Shown here: positions 45,542 through 56,989 of the stretch, in pieces
Position numbering within the stretch: position 1 is the first letter of the stretch
Layout: the number at the start of each line of letters is the position of its first letter
Assembly (NCBI GenBank): GCA_022818135.1
Contig: JAFMSR010000005.1
Coordinates: forward strand, 28,883,918-28,947,917
Length of the DNA: 64,000 bases
Source: Saxidomus purpurata
Taxonomy: Eukaryota; Mollusca; Bivalvia; Venerida; Veneridae
Direction: 5' to 3'
The notes under the pieces: generated by a model
The model's input: the letters and a program-made list of their open reading frames with translations, nothing else
Told to the model about the DNA's origin: nothing
The model's database searches: none
Position numbers and translations under genes: made by a program

Positions 45542-45692
45542 AGTTTCTTCCATGAGATACTTGGTTCAGATGGAAATATCCGTCACTTCGGGTAACTGTT
45601 TCGCGGGAACTCGGCTGAGCCTCGTTCCCGCCAAAACGTTACCCTCAGTGACGGATATTTCGATCTGAACCTCGTGCTCATATAAGAAACTA
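45542..45692. repeat. Foldback palindrome copy 2, just downstream of the amine oxidase gene
   Basis: Arms of about 70 bp (AGTTTCTTCCATGAG...GGAAATATCCGTCACTTCGG GTAAC...GCGGGAAC) meet at CGGCTGAGCC and return almost perfectly. Because of the symmetry, both strands translate to nearly the same peptide (EISVT..GN..AGTRLS). The larger repeat begins at 45302. The palindrome ends 98 bp from the amine oxidase stop codon. Confidence 0.9.
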
Positions 45693-45789
45693 ATAGTATT
45701 ACATGTATACAATTTGTTTGCACTGACGCTTTCGACGTCCTGTCGAATATTTATATCTTTCTCTTTTTTGTCAACCAAATCTGAGCAAA

Positions 45790-46107
45790 TCAAATTGTAA
45801 TTTCACCAGTATACTCATCAAAAATACTTCCGGGATCTTCCTTAGCCTCGTTTACAAAATTCGACTGTTTTGGTGTACACTTAGGCTCAGATTTCCCGTA
45901 TCTTTCCACTTTAATCCCATCTTCGATATCGTGTTGATCATTCGGCTCGAACCTTATAGCATCCCCGGAACCCATAGCCGGGTCTTCGTCGAAGTAATTG
46001 TATGGTAGAAGTAAGAAAGAAAGTTCAAGGCCGACTGTAGGGGTCACTGGAAAGTCTTCCATGTGCGGGATATGATGAATACCCATTGTCACCCAGGTCA
46101 CCTGGTC
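45790..46107 (-). CDS. Amine oxidase exon 3 (third copper histidine, C terminus)
   Basis: The acceptor TTATTCCAG precedes 46107. It encodes DQVTWVTMGIHHIPHMEDFP, then FLLLPYNYFDEDPAMGSGDA, the conserved AOC C-terminal blocks, and ends ...FDEYTGEITI with TGA at 45792-45790. The tail after DAIRFEP is acidic and poorly conserved. Confidence 0.93.
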   Translation of the reverse strand, partial: DQVTWVTMGIHHIPHMEDFPVTPTVGLELSFLLLPYNYFDEDPAMGSGDAIRFEPNDQHDIEDGIKVERYGKSEPKCTPKQSNFVNEAKEDPGSIFDEYTGEITI

Positions 46108-48965
46108 CTGGAATAAGATGTCATTATTAGAAGTGTCCTTATTTATTTAAGCTATTTGTTTGGTGCAGAAAGGATAATGGAAATGATGAAACATTAGATA
46201 CATGTATTCTAACAGTTTGCTTAGTGGGAAGGTAAGAAATGAAGGAGATTTCCAAACCCCGCGCATGGATATTGCAAAACAATCATCACGTGAATCACGT
46301 GAGTGATGATTGAAACGCTACGTAACCTGTAATGCAAGTTCAATTGTTCCGTGTATACATTGTAATATAGAAAAATTTACAAAAAAGTTTAATTCGGTTA
46401 GAACTTGGAAAATTACATTTAAATAGACTTGGCTGCTGTACCGATAAGAAGTGACACTGTATCGAAGTTTGGAAGCTTACCTGGTCCGTAATTGTTTCAT
46501 TGTTATCTATGAAACTCTGGAAGTTGACGACCGGGTCCGCTGCATCCCATATGCCGTACATGGAGCTGCTTCGCCTTTCCGCTTCATTGAACTTGGTCAC
46601 CGCAACTTGATACCGGGCCCACGAGACAGAGGGTTCTTGTCCAGATCCCTCTTCGAACAGCTGTTGGTAAAATCAAAGTTGTAAATTACGCTAGATTAAT
46701 ACAACGACGGTAATTCGGGTATGACAGCGTAAATATCTTAGATATTAGAGTCTTGATCGTTCTTACTTTATAAGAAGATTCGTACACGTTAACTTTTCAG
46801 TTGTGCTATCGGCGAAGATTCGAATAAGCTCTTTATCATTATCATATTGCATTATCATCTAAAGCATATAAAGATCTAAACTAAATTACTTCACTGTCGC
46901 TTATTTCTTTCATATATGACTTTCAAAAGTATCTGATATAGTTGGGCTTTTTGATGAATAAAGAAAGTAATACATGTGCATGTACATGAATAAGTTAAAA
47001 ACTTAAAATACTACATGTATGTTTGAAGAAAGTATAAAAACACACCTGTTTTGACATTCCTCGTGGAAACAGTCTGTAAGCTCTTGGAACACCAGCAGGT
47101 GATTTTACATCGTTGTTGTAGAAAGTCAGATAATTCGGTTTATCAAAATTGAACTTCAGCGCTGCTTCTTTCTCTGCAGCCACTTGACGCCTCACCATTT
47201 TAGTGCACGAGTACTTAGAACCTGGTTTTACTGACCACTGCGAGTTGTCTACCTGTGTTGGAACTATATCTAAAATTTCGAATCTGTTTCCGGTTCCATG
47301 GATATCCATGTCCACTTTGTAATGAAACATGTGGTGATGAAGATTACCTGTAATATCATCTCGTAGTCGGAATCCGTAATCATCCGCAGCCGGAACACTA
47401 AAAGATGTCAGAATATAGCCTGTCGAAATAACTTGCACTTCCACAGCCCCATTCTGGTGAAAAATGAAGTCAAGAATATAGTCGTAATTGACAACTGTTG
47501 CAACCGTTCGCACAGTAAGGACAATATCCATCATTCCCTCAAAGAACTTGGACGGACCCTGACTGCTTAAGTGTCTACGCAGCGGCTTGCCGGTATTGTG
47601 TTCGAACACGCAAAATGCTCGGTCTATGTACACTGGTTCTTCACTTCCTTCTAGTACGTGATTCATGCTGAGGTACGTCGAGTGTGACGGACAGTCGACG
47701 CCAGATACCAGGGATCGAACCCGAGCACCAATCAGACCTACACTGTCCACGTAGTCTGAAAATCTATGGGCTGGACTTGCCGATGAGTAAAAGGCTGCAA
47801 GTTCTTGAAGGCTCAGTTCATAAACGATCCTCTCATTATTATACCGGATGTCAAACAACTGGGGACCGGAAATTGTAGACATTCGCACATCCAAATCCCA
47901 GCCCATGTATTTGATATGGCGACCGCTTATAGAATAACGCTTACCACTTGGTTCGTATTCGGTCGGCGGAAGCATTGGTTCACCCGGAAACAACTTCCCC
48001 CTTCTATTCATAGACGAATACAAGTTTTTGCTAGCTGTCGGGAATGGAATCTTTGTTTTTGTAACCGAACCGTCCCCGTAAGCCTTCTTCAGATCGTCTA
48101 ATGAACTAAACACTTTATCGCCATAGAAGATTTTGTCAATAAAGTAGTCATCAACGTTGCTACTTGTAAGATCCATCAGCACAAGGAAATCTAATGGATG
48201 AAGGCTCCAGAATTCCACAACGGGCGTAAGCCAGAACCACTGTTTTCTCTTTTTTGGTTCCCCGGTTACTGTTGGGGACATAGGGTTTGCCATTTGGAAT
48301 TCAAGGCATTTATCCATGCAGTCACCAATTTTCCCGCCATAACTTTCTTCCAAAATGTTGCTGACTTTGCTTTTAATTTCTCTATGCATGACTGCAACAG
48401 CGCCAACTATTTCCGGCGATGTCCAAGGACGATAGAGGAACGGTTGTGCCTTCTGAGCCCTCTTATACGTTGGTTTGGACAGTGGTCCCACGATATATTC
48501 CTCTACAACTGGTTTAGGCAAATCTCCCCGGAAAATGAATACATACGCTTCCCTTGCTGGAGCTGGTCCACCTTTATCAAGAAAGTTCAATGTGTCCTTT
48601 TTGTTCGGAATGTAAAGTTCCATGGTAAATATATAGCTTGCATTACTACGTATCTCTGCAGCGTGTACCAGGTTCAGGTCTGACTGTCCGTACAAATACT
48701 CTTTCACTGACATAATTTCATTCTTGGTGAGGTCATGAAAGGGCGGAATTGTTGCCGGTGGATTAAGGTCAATCTTGTTTCCGGCAAGGCAACTTTGTGA
48801 CGACGAGTCTGCATTACCCCGTGCATGTGCTGCACCAGATGCCTGTGATGCAAGCACAGCTATCGCTATCACTAATGCCAAGATGACTACACAAAGAACG
48901 ACTACCACAATTCGGCATACGCCAATCGTGCGGCGATACTTTCCCGGAGTTTCTGAATCAGTCAT
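45790..48965 (-). CDS. Membrane-anchored copper amine oxidase (AOC family), three coding exons, complete
   Basis: Exons 48965-47046, 46660-46481 and 46107-45790 join in phase 0 to 805 residues, close to the 750-800 typical of animal AOC enzymes. This family oxidises primary amines to aldehydes, releasing ammonia and hydrogen peroxide, using copper and a topaquinone made from a tyrosine. Residues 12-44 hold one hydrophobic segment after a basic start, a type II signal anchor as in AOC3/VAP-1, so the enzyme should face outward. The topaquinone site is VVNYDY (Tyr494). The likely catalytic base is Asp407 in DYVDSVGLIG. Copper histidines are His543 and His545 in NLHHHMF and His712 in HHIPHMEDFP. 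The spacing Tyr494 to His543/545 (+49, +51) equals that of AOC3 (471 to 520/522). I start at MTDSETPG because a strong acceptor (TTCTCTTTGCAG) lies 8 bases upstream, so the in-frame upstream ATG is intronic. The active site is intact. Confidence 0.95.
46481..46660 (-). CDS. Amine oxidase exon 2
   Basis: The acceptor TTTTACCAACAG precedes 46660. Sixty codons run LFEEGSGQEPSVSWARYQVA ... FNEAERRSSSMYGIWDAADP and end FIDNNETITDQ. They match the AOC stretch 'WERYQLAVT...DPW.P.V.F..F.NNE.I'. The donor GTAAGC follows in phase 0. Confidence 0.93.
47046..48965 (-). CDS. Amine oxidase exon 1 (anchor, N-terminal domains, catalytic core)
   Basis: One 640-codon exon holds the membrane anchor, the N2/N3-like domains and most of the catalytic domain, including Asp407, Tyr494, His543 and His545. 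There is an N-glycosylation sequon at Asn108 (NAS). It ends RLFPRGMSKQ before a GTGTGT donor, phase 0. Confidence 0.95.
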
Positions 48966-49227
48966 TTTGCGAGCTGCAAAGAGAATAAATGTATATTGTT
49001 TTTCAGTACTGACCAAACTCTTTCAATGCAAAGCTTGCACACCAAGTTGTTCATTGGTCCTCTTCAATGTCCGAATTATGTCCCTTGACTACCAGCATAC
49101 TATCGTTTGTTTAACATAATTATACTTTTATAAGACACGAAGATCATGATGAATCTTTATCGCTCACCTGAGTAATATTGTCTAACTATGATATCAATGC
49201 CGACTGACAGTGAACAAAGATAAGTAC

Positions 49228-49228
<1 letters not shown>

Positions 49229-49259
<31 letters not shown>

Positions 49260-49278
49260 ATGTAATAATAATAATAAT
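49229..49278. repeat. TAA microsatellite
   Basis: About fifteen AAT/TAA triplets interrupted once by ACATG. Confidence 0.95.
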
Positions 49279-51492
49279 GACTAGATTGTTGATTCTGTCT
49301 CAAAAACATATGTCTCCCCAATGGCAGGTTGTCAATGATTGTAATGCTGAAACATGGAACACCCGGAAAAAATAAGTGTTTTGCTTTAAACAATTTAAAA
49401 ACTAAAAACAAAATGTTTAATATATTTTAGTAACAGTGACCTTTACCTTGACCCCCCCACAAAAGAAAAGTTCAGTAACAGTGACATTGGCATTGAGCAA
49501 AGTGGCCCTAAATGCAATCCCAACCTTCCTCTCCAAACAAGCTACCTACACACCAAGTTTCATTGCAGTTGTTCACTCCCAGCGGAAACCATTTTTCTAT
49601 ATTTAGTAACAGCGCTCTGCAAATCGCCTCAATATGGTGAACATTTGTGGTGAGTTATTCTAAAATCATTCAAAGGGTTTAAGAGATATGGAGTGGACAC
49701 GAATTATAGGCATATGACCTTTGATCTCTAATTGTGACCTTCACCTTGGACGAAGGTGGTTATAACATTTGCATTGCACATCGATTTAATATGGTGAACA
49801 TTTGTGGCGGGTTATTCTAAAATCTTTCAAGAGGATGGAGCGGACACGATTTGTGACAGACAGACGGACGGACGGACGGACAGATACATAGACAACTCGA
49901 CCAAAAAATATGTCACTCCCCCATTACATGGGGTAGACATACTAATGATAGTGCATATCAATTTAATAACATTGTAATTCAATCTTTAAAAGCGGTTTAC
50001 TTTTTTTGTAACATGTTTACAAATAGTACGCGAAAAGCAATAAAGACCATCCTGTGAAGTTTGTTTGAATTTGGTCCGGAGGATATGTCATATAGGTTTT
50101 CTACTTTTAGCTCTGGTGGTTATTAAGAGCAGCGTAGCGGAACTGTTTAAGCAGTTTTGGTAGAGGACCATCCAAGGAATAACCCTGTGAAGTTTGGTTA
50201 AAATGGACATACCCTATAAATGATGTAAAACTAAATACCCCGAAAACATAAACTAGACCTATCACTAACCCGAAAGACTGCCTCTATATTGATTAATTGT
50301 GGTAAAATGAAGCATTTTTCGCCATAGGTTCTTCCTTGGAATTGTATTTATTTATCATTTTACGTTCATTGAACACATAATCTATGTTTCGAGAATATAA
50401 TCTGCTAGATGTAGGGAGTGCCTCTTTAATTTGGTCATGTTAAAGTTTCTATTTAGCTCTGGTGGCCATTTGGTGCGGGACTTTATTTTTGCACAATAAT
50501 CTGGGAGCGAGCAGCTTTAAAGTCAATATCTGAATTACTACTCGATGTGTTGCATAAAAGCTATACGAGGCTTCCCAGTCATCACACCTAAGGTAAATAA
50601 TCAAGTTAGATAACCCTATTTTGCATATAATGTAAACTATGTCCCCCTTTTTTCGATTTAGACCTTCTGGTTGAAGTTTTGCGTACAAATACGTTTAAGT
50701 CCATATCTCAGTAACTACTTGATGTATAGTAAGAACATTCAAATTAGAAGAGCTGGTTTTAGGATTGCTTTTTGTGCCGGTCTGTCCAAGGTCAAGGTCA
50801 TCATTACTGAATCGGTTTATGCTCAATATCTTGACTATGCATAAGTGTATCGACTTCAAACTAAATGTGTAGTAAGACCATGTAAAGAACTTGCTTGCGA
50901 TGGTTTTTTTGGGCTGGTCCATCAAAGGTCAAGGTCACAATTACTAAAAACAGAATTGATGTTGAAAGTCTAAGTTCTTACACAATTACAAAATAAACAT
51001 GTATACCTATTCCTGGGCAAAAAACAGCCATTTTACTGACAAACCTTCGAATAGTCGAGCGCGCTGTCATGAGACAACTCTTGTTTTTATAGTAATGCCC
51101 CTTATTTACTTAGAACTTTGCACCGTTTAAAATTTCAACTTCTGCATATAATAAAAAAAAACCTCATGCATCGAAAAACTGACTGCATAATTATAATGTT
51201 GTTTGTACTGCATATAACGTTGTTTGCATAGGTATATGTCCAGTCCTCGTGCCCATATAAAAAAAAAAAGAAAACAAAAAATTAAAACTACAAGTTATAA
51301 TTCTAATACGAAACAAAATATGAATTTTATTTTTCTATATGAAAATTGTAATATTGATGACCGTAACGCTATGGGGGTTTACTAGCACACGCTGTGGAAC
51401 AACCAAAATAACCAGTGCATTACCAATGCACGCTTTCTCGCTGCCGTTTTCTACGGAAGCACAGAGGTGACATGTGGGAATTTTTTTATATT

Positions 51493-51731
51493 ATCTCGTG
51501 GCCACCATTCTCGTACGTCCAGAGCATTCGTTACATCATTTCATGTTTGTCTGAAAGGTTGGCAAACCACTGATGCATGAGGATGGTGGCCACGCGATAA
51601 TAAAAAAAGAAAAAACGAATAACAAAACGTTATGGCGTGGCCACGCGATAATAAAACAAGAAAAAACGAAAAACAAAACGCGATAACTTTTTGTTTTTCG
51701 TTTTTTCTTTTTTTCTTATCGCGCGGCCATT
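51493..51731. repeat. Palindromic cluster of GGCCACGCGATAATAAAA arms
   Basis: Arms ATGGTGGCCACGCGATAATA at 51583 and GCGTGGCCACGCGATAATAA at 51634 are direct copies. An inverted arm ends ...CTTATCGCGCGGCCAT at 51730 and another lies at 51493-51512. AGAAAAAACGAAAAACAAAA pairs with TTTTTGTTTTTCGTTTTTTC. Confidence 0.75.
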
Positions 51732-51976
51732 TTGTTGAAAACGAAATAAGTAAACCAAAATTGGCGTGTTTGACTTCAAATGTAAGTTCTTCAAAGCTAA
51801 TGTTTCTAGTTCAACACATTATTGTGTTAGAATCGAAATAATAAATGCCTCCCCGTACTTGAAGTTAAACACGTCAGTTTTGTTTATAATTTAACCGTTG
51901 CAACAAAGTTTCTGTCAATTTTCCTTTTGCATAAACACTTAAACGTCAAAATGTTAGTAATATATGTGGTACATAC

Positions 51977-52075
51977 CTCTTCTTCCCTTCGTAAAACCTC
52001 CAAATACCCCGCGTTGATGTCGGTCTATTTACTTTGACTTAACCTTGAACAAGTCCACGCCGCTTCACTCTGATT
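51977..52075 (-). promoter_or_regulatory. Possible 5' UTR exon and promoter of the amine oxidase gene
   Basis: Reading the minus strand, a strong donor (GAAGAAGAG then GTATGT) ends at 51977 and could splice to the acceptor at 48974, eight bases before the amine oxidase ATG. Upstream lie an A/T-rich AATAAAA stretch near 52098 and an inverted CCAAT box near 52110, reasonable spacing for a promoter. The exon's 5' limit is not visible. This is inference from splice signals only. Confidence 0.3.
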
Positions 52076-53363
52076 ACTTCAAAAGCGTGTCGCTTGTTTT
52101 ATTGAAGGGGCCAATAGGGGCGGATTAAGGGTTTGTTTTATGAGATAAAGTACAATTTAAGGCGAATGAGCCTTGAAACTTCAAGGTCATCTTTAAAAAT
52201 ATTCTTTCAAAACACGAAAGATTAGAGCTACGTTTATCCTTGAAACACCATAGCACTTCAAATTCAGAAAGGTGCACATCGTAACGAGTGTTTAGGTATG
52301 AGACGCCTAAATACATTTCCATAGACTTACATTATAAGGGTTTCTTCCGGTGCGACTACCCAAAATCTCACCGACTGCTGAAATGAACTTTATTTTGTAG
52401 AATCATCCTAGTCCCACATAAAAATAACAAAATTTATACATGTGATCCAATACTTTATGCCAGTAATTTGGAGCTCAATGACACCACCCCCAATTCTGTG
52501 GCAGTTTTAGTGGTCACCGACCAAATATGTCAGTATTTTCAAATACCAAATATTTTGATTATAATTTATATCCAGATTTTTCTCTTCATATTTCATTTGT
52601 GATCTATCATGCAGCGATTATTTCAAACTAATTTTTCTTGTATGCATCCACTTAGTTTCAGCCAATCAGCAATCAAACACATAGTGTAGGTCCGCATGTT
52701 CCCTAGACAAAATAACCTGCTTCCGCTTTTCACCGATTTAGGGGTCTCATACCTTTACAATAAGTGTAGATAAATAACTTTTAGTGAAACGTGTCTGCAG
52801 TACAGTCTCATCTATTGTTGCTGAACTATACTAAAGAAATTAAGTCAATTGTGCTATCTTTGTTTCAAGAACACTCTTTGAATGTATATGTAGGTAATCA
52901 TCGCTAATCAGTTCACCTTAAGTTGCTCTTATCAGGGTTGATACATGTATAATTATTATGATTTCGTAAACATTTTTTTAAATGTGCAGTATTGCCCCAG
53001 TCAACAGTATACCTATATACTTTTACTGCAGTTTTTTAAGTTAAAGATTAGCAATTAACCTAGTATACATATACTTGTCTGTGATAATGCTATAGGTAAT
53101 CTAATTTTTAACATGAAGTTTACATAATAGTTTGTGATAATGCTTTAAATAACGTTAATATTCGTATCTTTATAGAGTCTACTATATCTTAATATTGAGA
53201 GGCAGCATAGCATGTTTCATGTTTCATTCATGTTAAATGTACCGTAAATGTTAATGCCGATGCGACCAAAATAAGCTGTAAAACTAAGTCACGAGGATAA
53301 AAATACGAAACACATTAAAATACAACATGTAGATTAAATAATACAAAATGACTAGTAAGTAGT

Positions 53364-53544
53364 TGACCCCGCAGCCCCGTTTATCCCAACATCACCGTTA
53401 AGTTAGCCCCGTAACTATCCCGCAGCCCCGTGAGGTTAGCCCTGTAGCACCTAGTTACCCCGCAGCCCCGTGAAGTTAGCCCTGTAGCACCTACTTACCC
53501 CGCAGCCCCAAGTAAGCCCCGTAGTACATAGTTATCCCGCGCAG
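53364..53544. repeat. GC-rich 40-bp minisatellite
   Basis: Units such as CCCCGCAGCCCCGTGAAGTT AGCCCTGTAGCACCTAGTTA repeat about four times with decay at both ends. They stand out from the AT-rich surroundings. Confidence 0.85.
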
Positions 53545-53644
53545 TCACTTTATGAAAATTTGTAGAACATGTAATGTACAGTTGCTGAAGTGACGGATGC
53601 TATTCTAGAATAGACTTTACTTTATGAGAGCCTGGCGAAATTAA

Positions 53645-54185
53645 AGGTCCATTACTAACATCAAATCGAATTTTCTTTTAAATCTGCAATTGTGACAGGG
53701 AAATACAGTTTGAAACTGGCTTCTAAAACTTTACAATAGCCGTGGAGTATTTCCCTGTTTGAAAAACTGCTGCACAAGAACGAGTGAATGTTAGTGTATT
53801 TCCTTAGATTGACCTGGGTGGTCTTTTTGTCCTACGTTCGCTTTGTATTCGCTTTGGAGACTGTTGTAAACAGTCAGACATATACTTTGCACATCATTGG
53901 AAGCAAAGTTCTGCAATTATAATTCAAAATAGTTATGCTTATTCATGTACAGCCTATTTACAGCCTCTCTGTGTGAGATTTCTGGAAAATTACAAACTTT
54001 AAGACATTTTAAAACGGGAAAACGTTTTTGAAAATGCAAAATATAATTAATTCTTTTGTTAATCTCAAATTTTCAACACAATATGGTCACATTCAATGCA
54101 GTATGTCGTATATTTCCTTCTGAGAAGATGCCCGTTAAGATTCAATATTTAAAAGAAAATTCGATTTGGTGTTAGTAATGGACCT
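53645..54185. mobile_element. 541-bp TTAA-flanked MITE with about 40-bp TIRs
   Basis: The left end AGGTCCATTACTAACATCAA (continuing to ...TTTTCTTTTAAAT) matches the reverse complement of the right end with one mismatch over about 40 bp. TTAA flanks both sides (53641-53644, 54186-54189). No ORF. Confidence 0.85.
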
Positions 54186-54749
54186 TTAAGTAGGAGAGAT
54201 TAACAAACAAACTGACCAAAAAAGTTTGCTACGAAACAGAAGTAGTGGGCCCAACAGTAATAGAACAGGGTTGAAATAGAGAGACAACTCTAATCTAAAC
54301 ATTCATAGTTCGCACTGGTAAACGAAGGAAACTGTATTATAATTGTGCCGCAACCGGGAACATACAAAATAATCAGATATTCATAACTGTGTAAATGACC
54401 ATGTACTCACATACACTTTCACAATATCAACTCACTACAACACACGTTCTAAAATAATTTGTATGAAAGCACCCAGTATCAAAACAAGTTTTAAAAAACA
54501 CTTAAGCCCTGATTTAATCTTTTTTATGCCGCGACATTTACAGGTGAATAGTATCAGATGGTTTCAGTTTAATGACCCCGGTTCATTTAAACAAGGCCAA
54601 ATTTCAATAATCTTGTTTGTATTCAGGTCGTTCGCTTAAAAATACTGTTAATACAAGTGTAAAGGTCACGCCCTAGACAATGATGTCCACCAACGGTACC
54701 AAATTGTTTAAAGGGAGATAACATCTGCAATTTAGCTGATTCAGAATGA

Positions 54750-55112
54750 AACGGTATAAAGGACCTTATTCTTACCATCAAAATGTCGACATTGGGTTAG
54801 AGTCAAGAATGATGCTGAAAACACATTGGATGCTTTAAAAACATATAAGAAATAAGTTTCACCAAGTTTTTTCTGTAATTGACAGATACTTAACCGAAAG
54901 GGTGGATTTTTTATTTTTGACAAGGATATTCAAAAAAGATTTTTTTATCGATTTTCTCTATCTTAAATGTAAATGAAACTGTTATACAGATCGTTTTTTT
55001 TTATTATAACTATGGTAATGTTTATTATTCTAAAAGTATAATTTAAGTCACTGATTAATGTTTTGTTTAAAGACATGATGGTCACTTTGAACGGTAATAC
55101 CACTTTAAAACA
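54750..55112. mobile_element. MITE copy 2 of the 43.66-kb family
   Basis: Same internal text as 43659-44017 in the same orientation, ending TCACTTTGAACGGTAATACC ACTTTAAAA. The left end is diverged (TATAAAGGACCTTATTCTTA). A weaker third relative may lie at 21335-21545. Confidence 0.72.
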
Positions 55113-56392
55113 AAAACATTTCACTCATGGCATGGATTTACCTTGTTGAATTGTTTGTTCAACATTCAGTATTGCCGTCTGTATTTGGTTGTATGACAAG
55201 CTAATTATTTTACGGTAACTAGTTAACCACTAAATATTTGCAAATTCTATCCGGTTATCTAGTTACATATTCGCGAACACTCTCCAAGTAAGATAAAAAT
55301 ATTAACACTAAAGAGAGAACTGCCACTAATAAGTTACCTAGTTAAGCTGACGTTCGCAAATTGTAAATAGACGAAGTAAGACCAAGTTCGGCTTTTTATC
55401 AATGCCCTGAATTACAATATGCAAATTCAAAGCTTTCAAGATGAGGTTCAAACAAAAATTAACAGTTCATCATATAAGGCAACAGTAATGACCATATGAT
55501 GTTTTAGCTCATGGTCAATGTATACAATCCAAAAGTTGTTACAAAGGGAAATTATTATGCAAGGCACACAGGAGTTAATCCTCTGTTAAAAGACAATTTA
55601 CAACAGAAGATGTGTAAAAGTTTAACTAGACAGTTACCTATAGGTGGGAAATCTTTTGAAGTTTACTACCTTGATGTATGTGATGAAATGAGAAATGGGT
55701 GCAACCTATAAATAATAATATACATGTAATAAAGTGAGGCTGTCCCCAATTATTGTAAACGTTGGTCAAGTCTTTGTTGACTGGTAACTGAAAAACACAT
55801 GCTTTAACATTTAACACGCAAACTAATTTTTTTCACATGCTTTATACGGAAACAAATAAAAACCACAAAGTCTCGTCCGTGTCATTGAACATTTTATGTT
55901 AATTCATAATGTTTCTCTCTGTGTAATTGCAATACGTATACGTGTAGTAAGTATATGCATATCTGGTTTGCTAGGCCTGTTTTTTTTTTTTTTGGCGCAG
56001 CCGTATTCAGCTCATTTTTGACCGGAAGTTAATAACCTTTCAACCGCCTATGAAATAACATGTAGAAAGTATAACGTTTTTGAATTGAAAAGTTCACTCT
56101 GCAAAGCATCTTTTAATTGGATGATACCACATGAAAAAGGTCAATAAAATACTCTTGTGTTTTCAGTCTTTCATGAAGTTATAACTTTAGTACGTAAATG
56201 GTTCATATCTATCAACATAATTTGTTGTTACCTTCAAATTAATGTTATTTACGAGTGCAGAGTAATTATACTTTCTCGGCCATTGAACAACGGTCAATAT
56301 TTCAAGTAACATATTTGATAAGAAAAACAAATAATGCACATGCAACGGTGTCACAGTACGAACGTAATCACAGTTGGGGAGAAAATGTTTAA

Positions 56393-56450
56393 GCGGCCGG
56401 TTAGCTCAGTCGGCAGAGCAGTTTCCCTGTAAGCCCGGTCAAGGCGCACA
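56393..56450 (+). repeat. tRNA-like 5' fragment
   Basis: GCGGCCGGTTAGCTCAGTCG GCAGAGCAGTTTCCCTGTAA has a good A box and a plausible anticodon arm, then GCCCGGTCAAGGCGCAC without a B box. A truncated SINE or tRNA relic. Confidence 0.5.
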
Positions 56451-56989
56451 TTTTTTATCACCCTGTACATAAAGATTTAACTCGACAGGATTTTTTTTCA
56501 AATCTAACTACCCATCTCTTTCGTAAGATCAAAATCGCAGCGACCATCTTTTACAAAGATAGTTCTTGTTATTGGTCAGTTTAAATACACCAATCGGCGT
56601 TAACCTTGGGCTCCGGCTTTCGATTTGAATGGAACAAATAGGCAGGAAGCCATGTGTTTTGGGTTTTTGGAGTTGTTTGGAGCTGTTGCAGTTTAAGGTT
56701 GTTCTATCGTTATACCGGCTCGCTGAGGCGAACCGGCAATATACGTGCCGTATTTGTAACCAGCCAATCACTAGACTGGTGCGATTTGGTAGTTCTGAAT
56801 TGGAAATTGACTCCTAGAAGCAATTCTGATGCGTTCGATTCATCTTTTTTAATGCTCGGAGTTATTTCCATCAATTTCAGACTGTGAACAAATTAACATG
56901 ACGCGAAAGTAGCGATCACTCCGCCTACCGATCCCGCATTTATAAGAGATTCTTTTTTGTTTTTATAAATTTTATGTTTTCTTTTTATA

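Larger units (their letters stand above)
48974..51976 (-). other. Presumed first intron of amine oxidase gene, filled with dispersed repeats
   Basis: No coding signal found. It contains an 'AAGACACGAAGATCATGATG...TCGCTCACC' start of the GGTGAGCT repeat family at about 49132, a TAA microsatellite, diverged low-copy repeats with 'GTGACCTTCACCTTG' phrases (49430-49900, 50450-50950), a short GACG run near 49865, and a palindromic cluster at 51.5-51.7 kb. Intron status depends on the proposed 5' UTR exon. Confidence 0.4.
52120..56392. other. Intergenic outside the listed MITEs and minisatellite
   Basis: No splice-linked exons found. A 66-codon plus frame at 55511-55711 (start MVNVYNPKVV) has no recognised domain or splice partner. 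Confidence 0.4.

Noticed and set aside
48966..49016. Upstream ATG (MVSTEKQYTF...) as the amine oxidase start
   Set aside because: A strong polypyrimidine acceptor lies between it and MTDSETPG, so this stretch is most likely intron.
47684..49119. Plus-strand frames of 64-161 codons
   Set aside because: They are antisense shadows of the amine oxidase exon.
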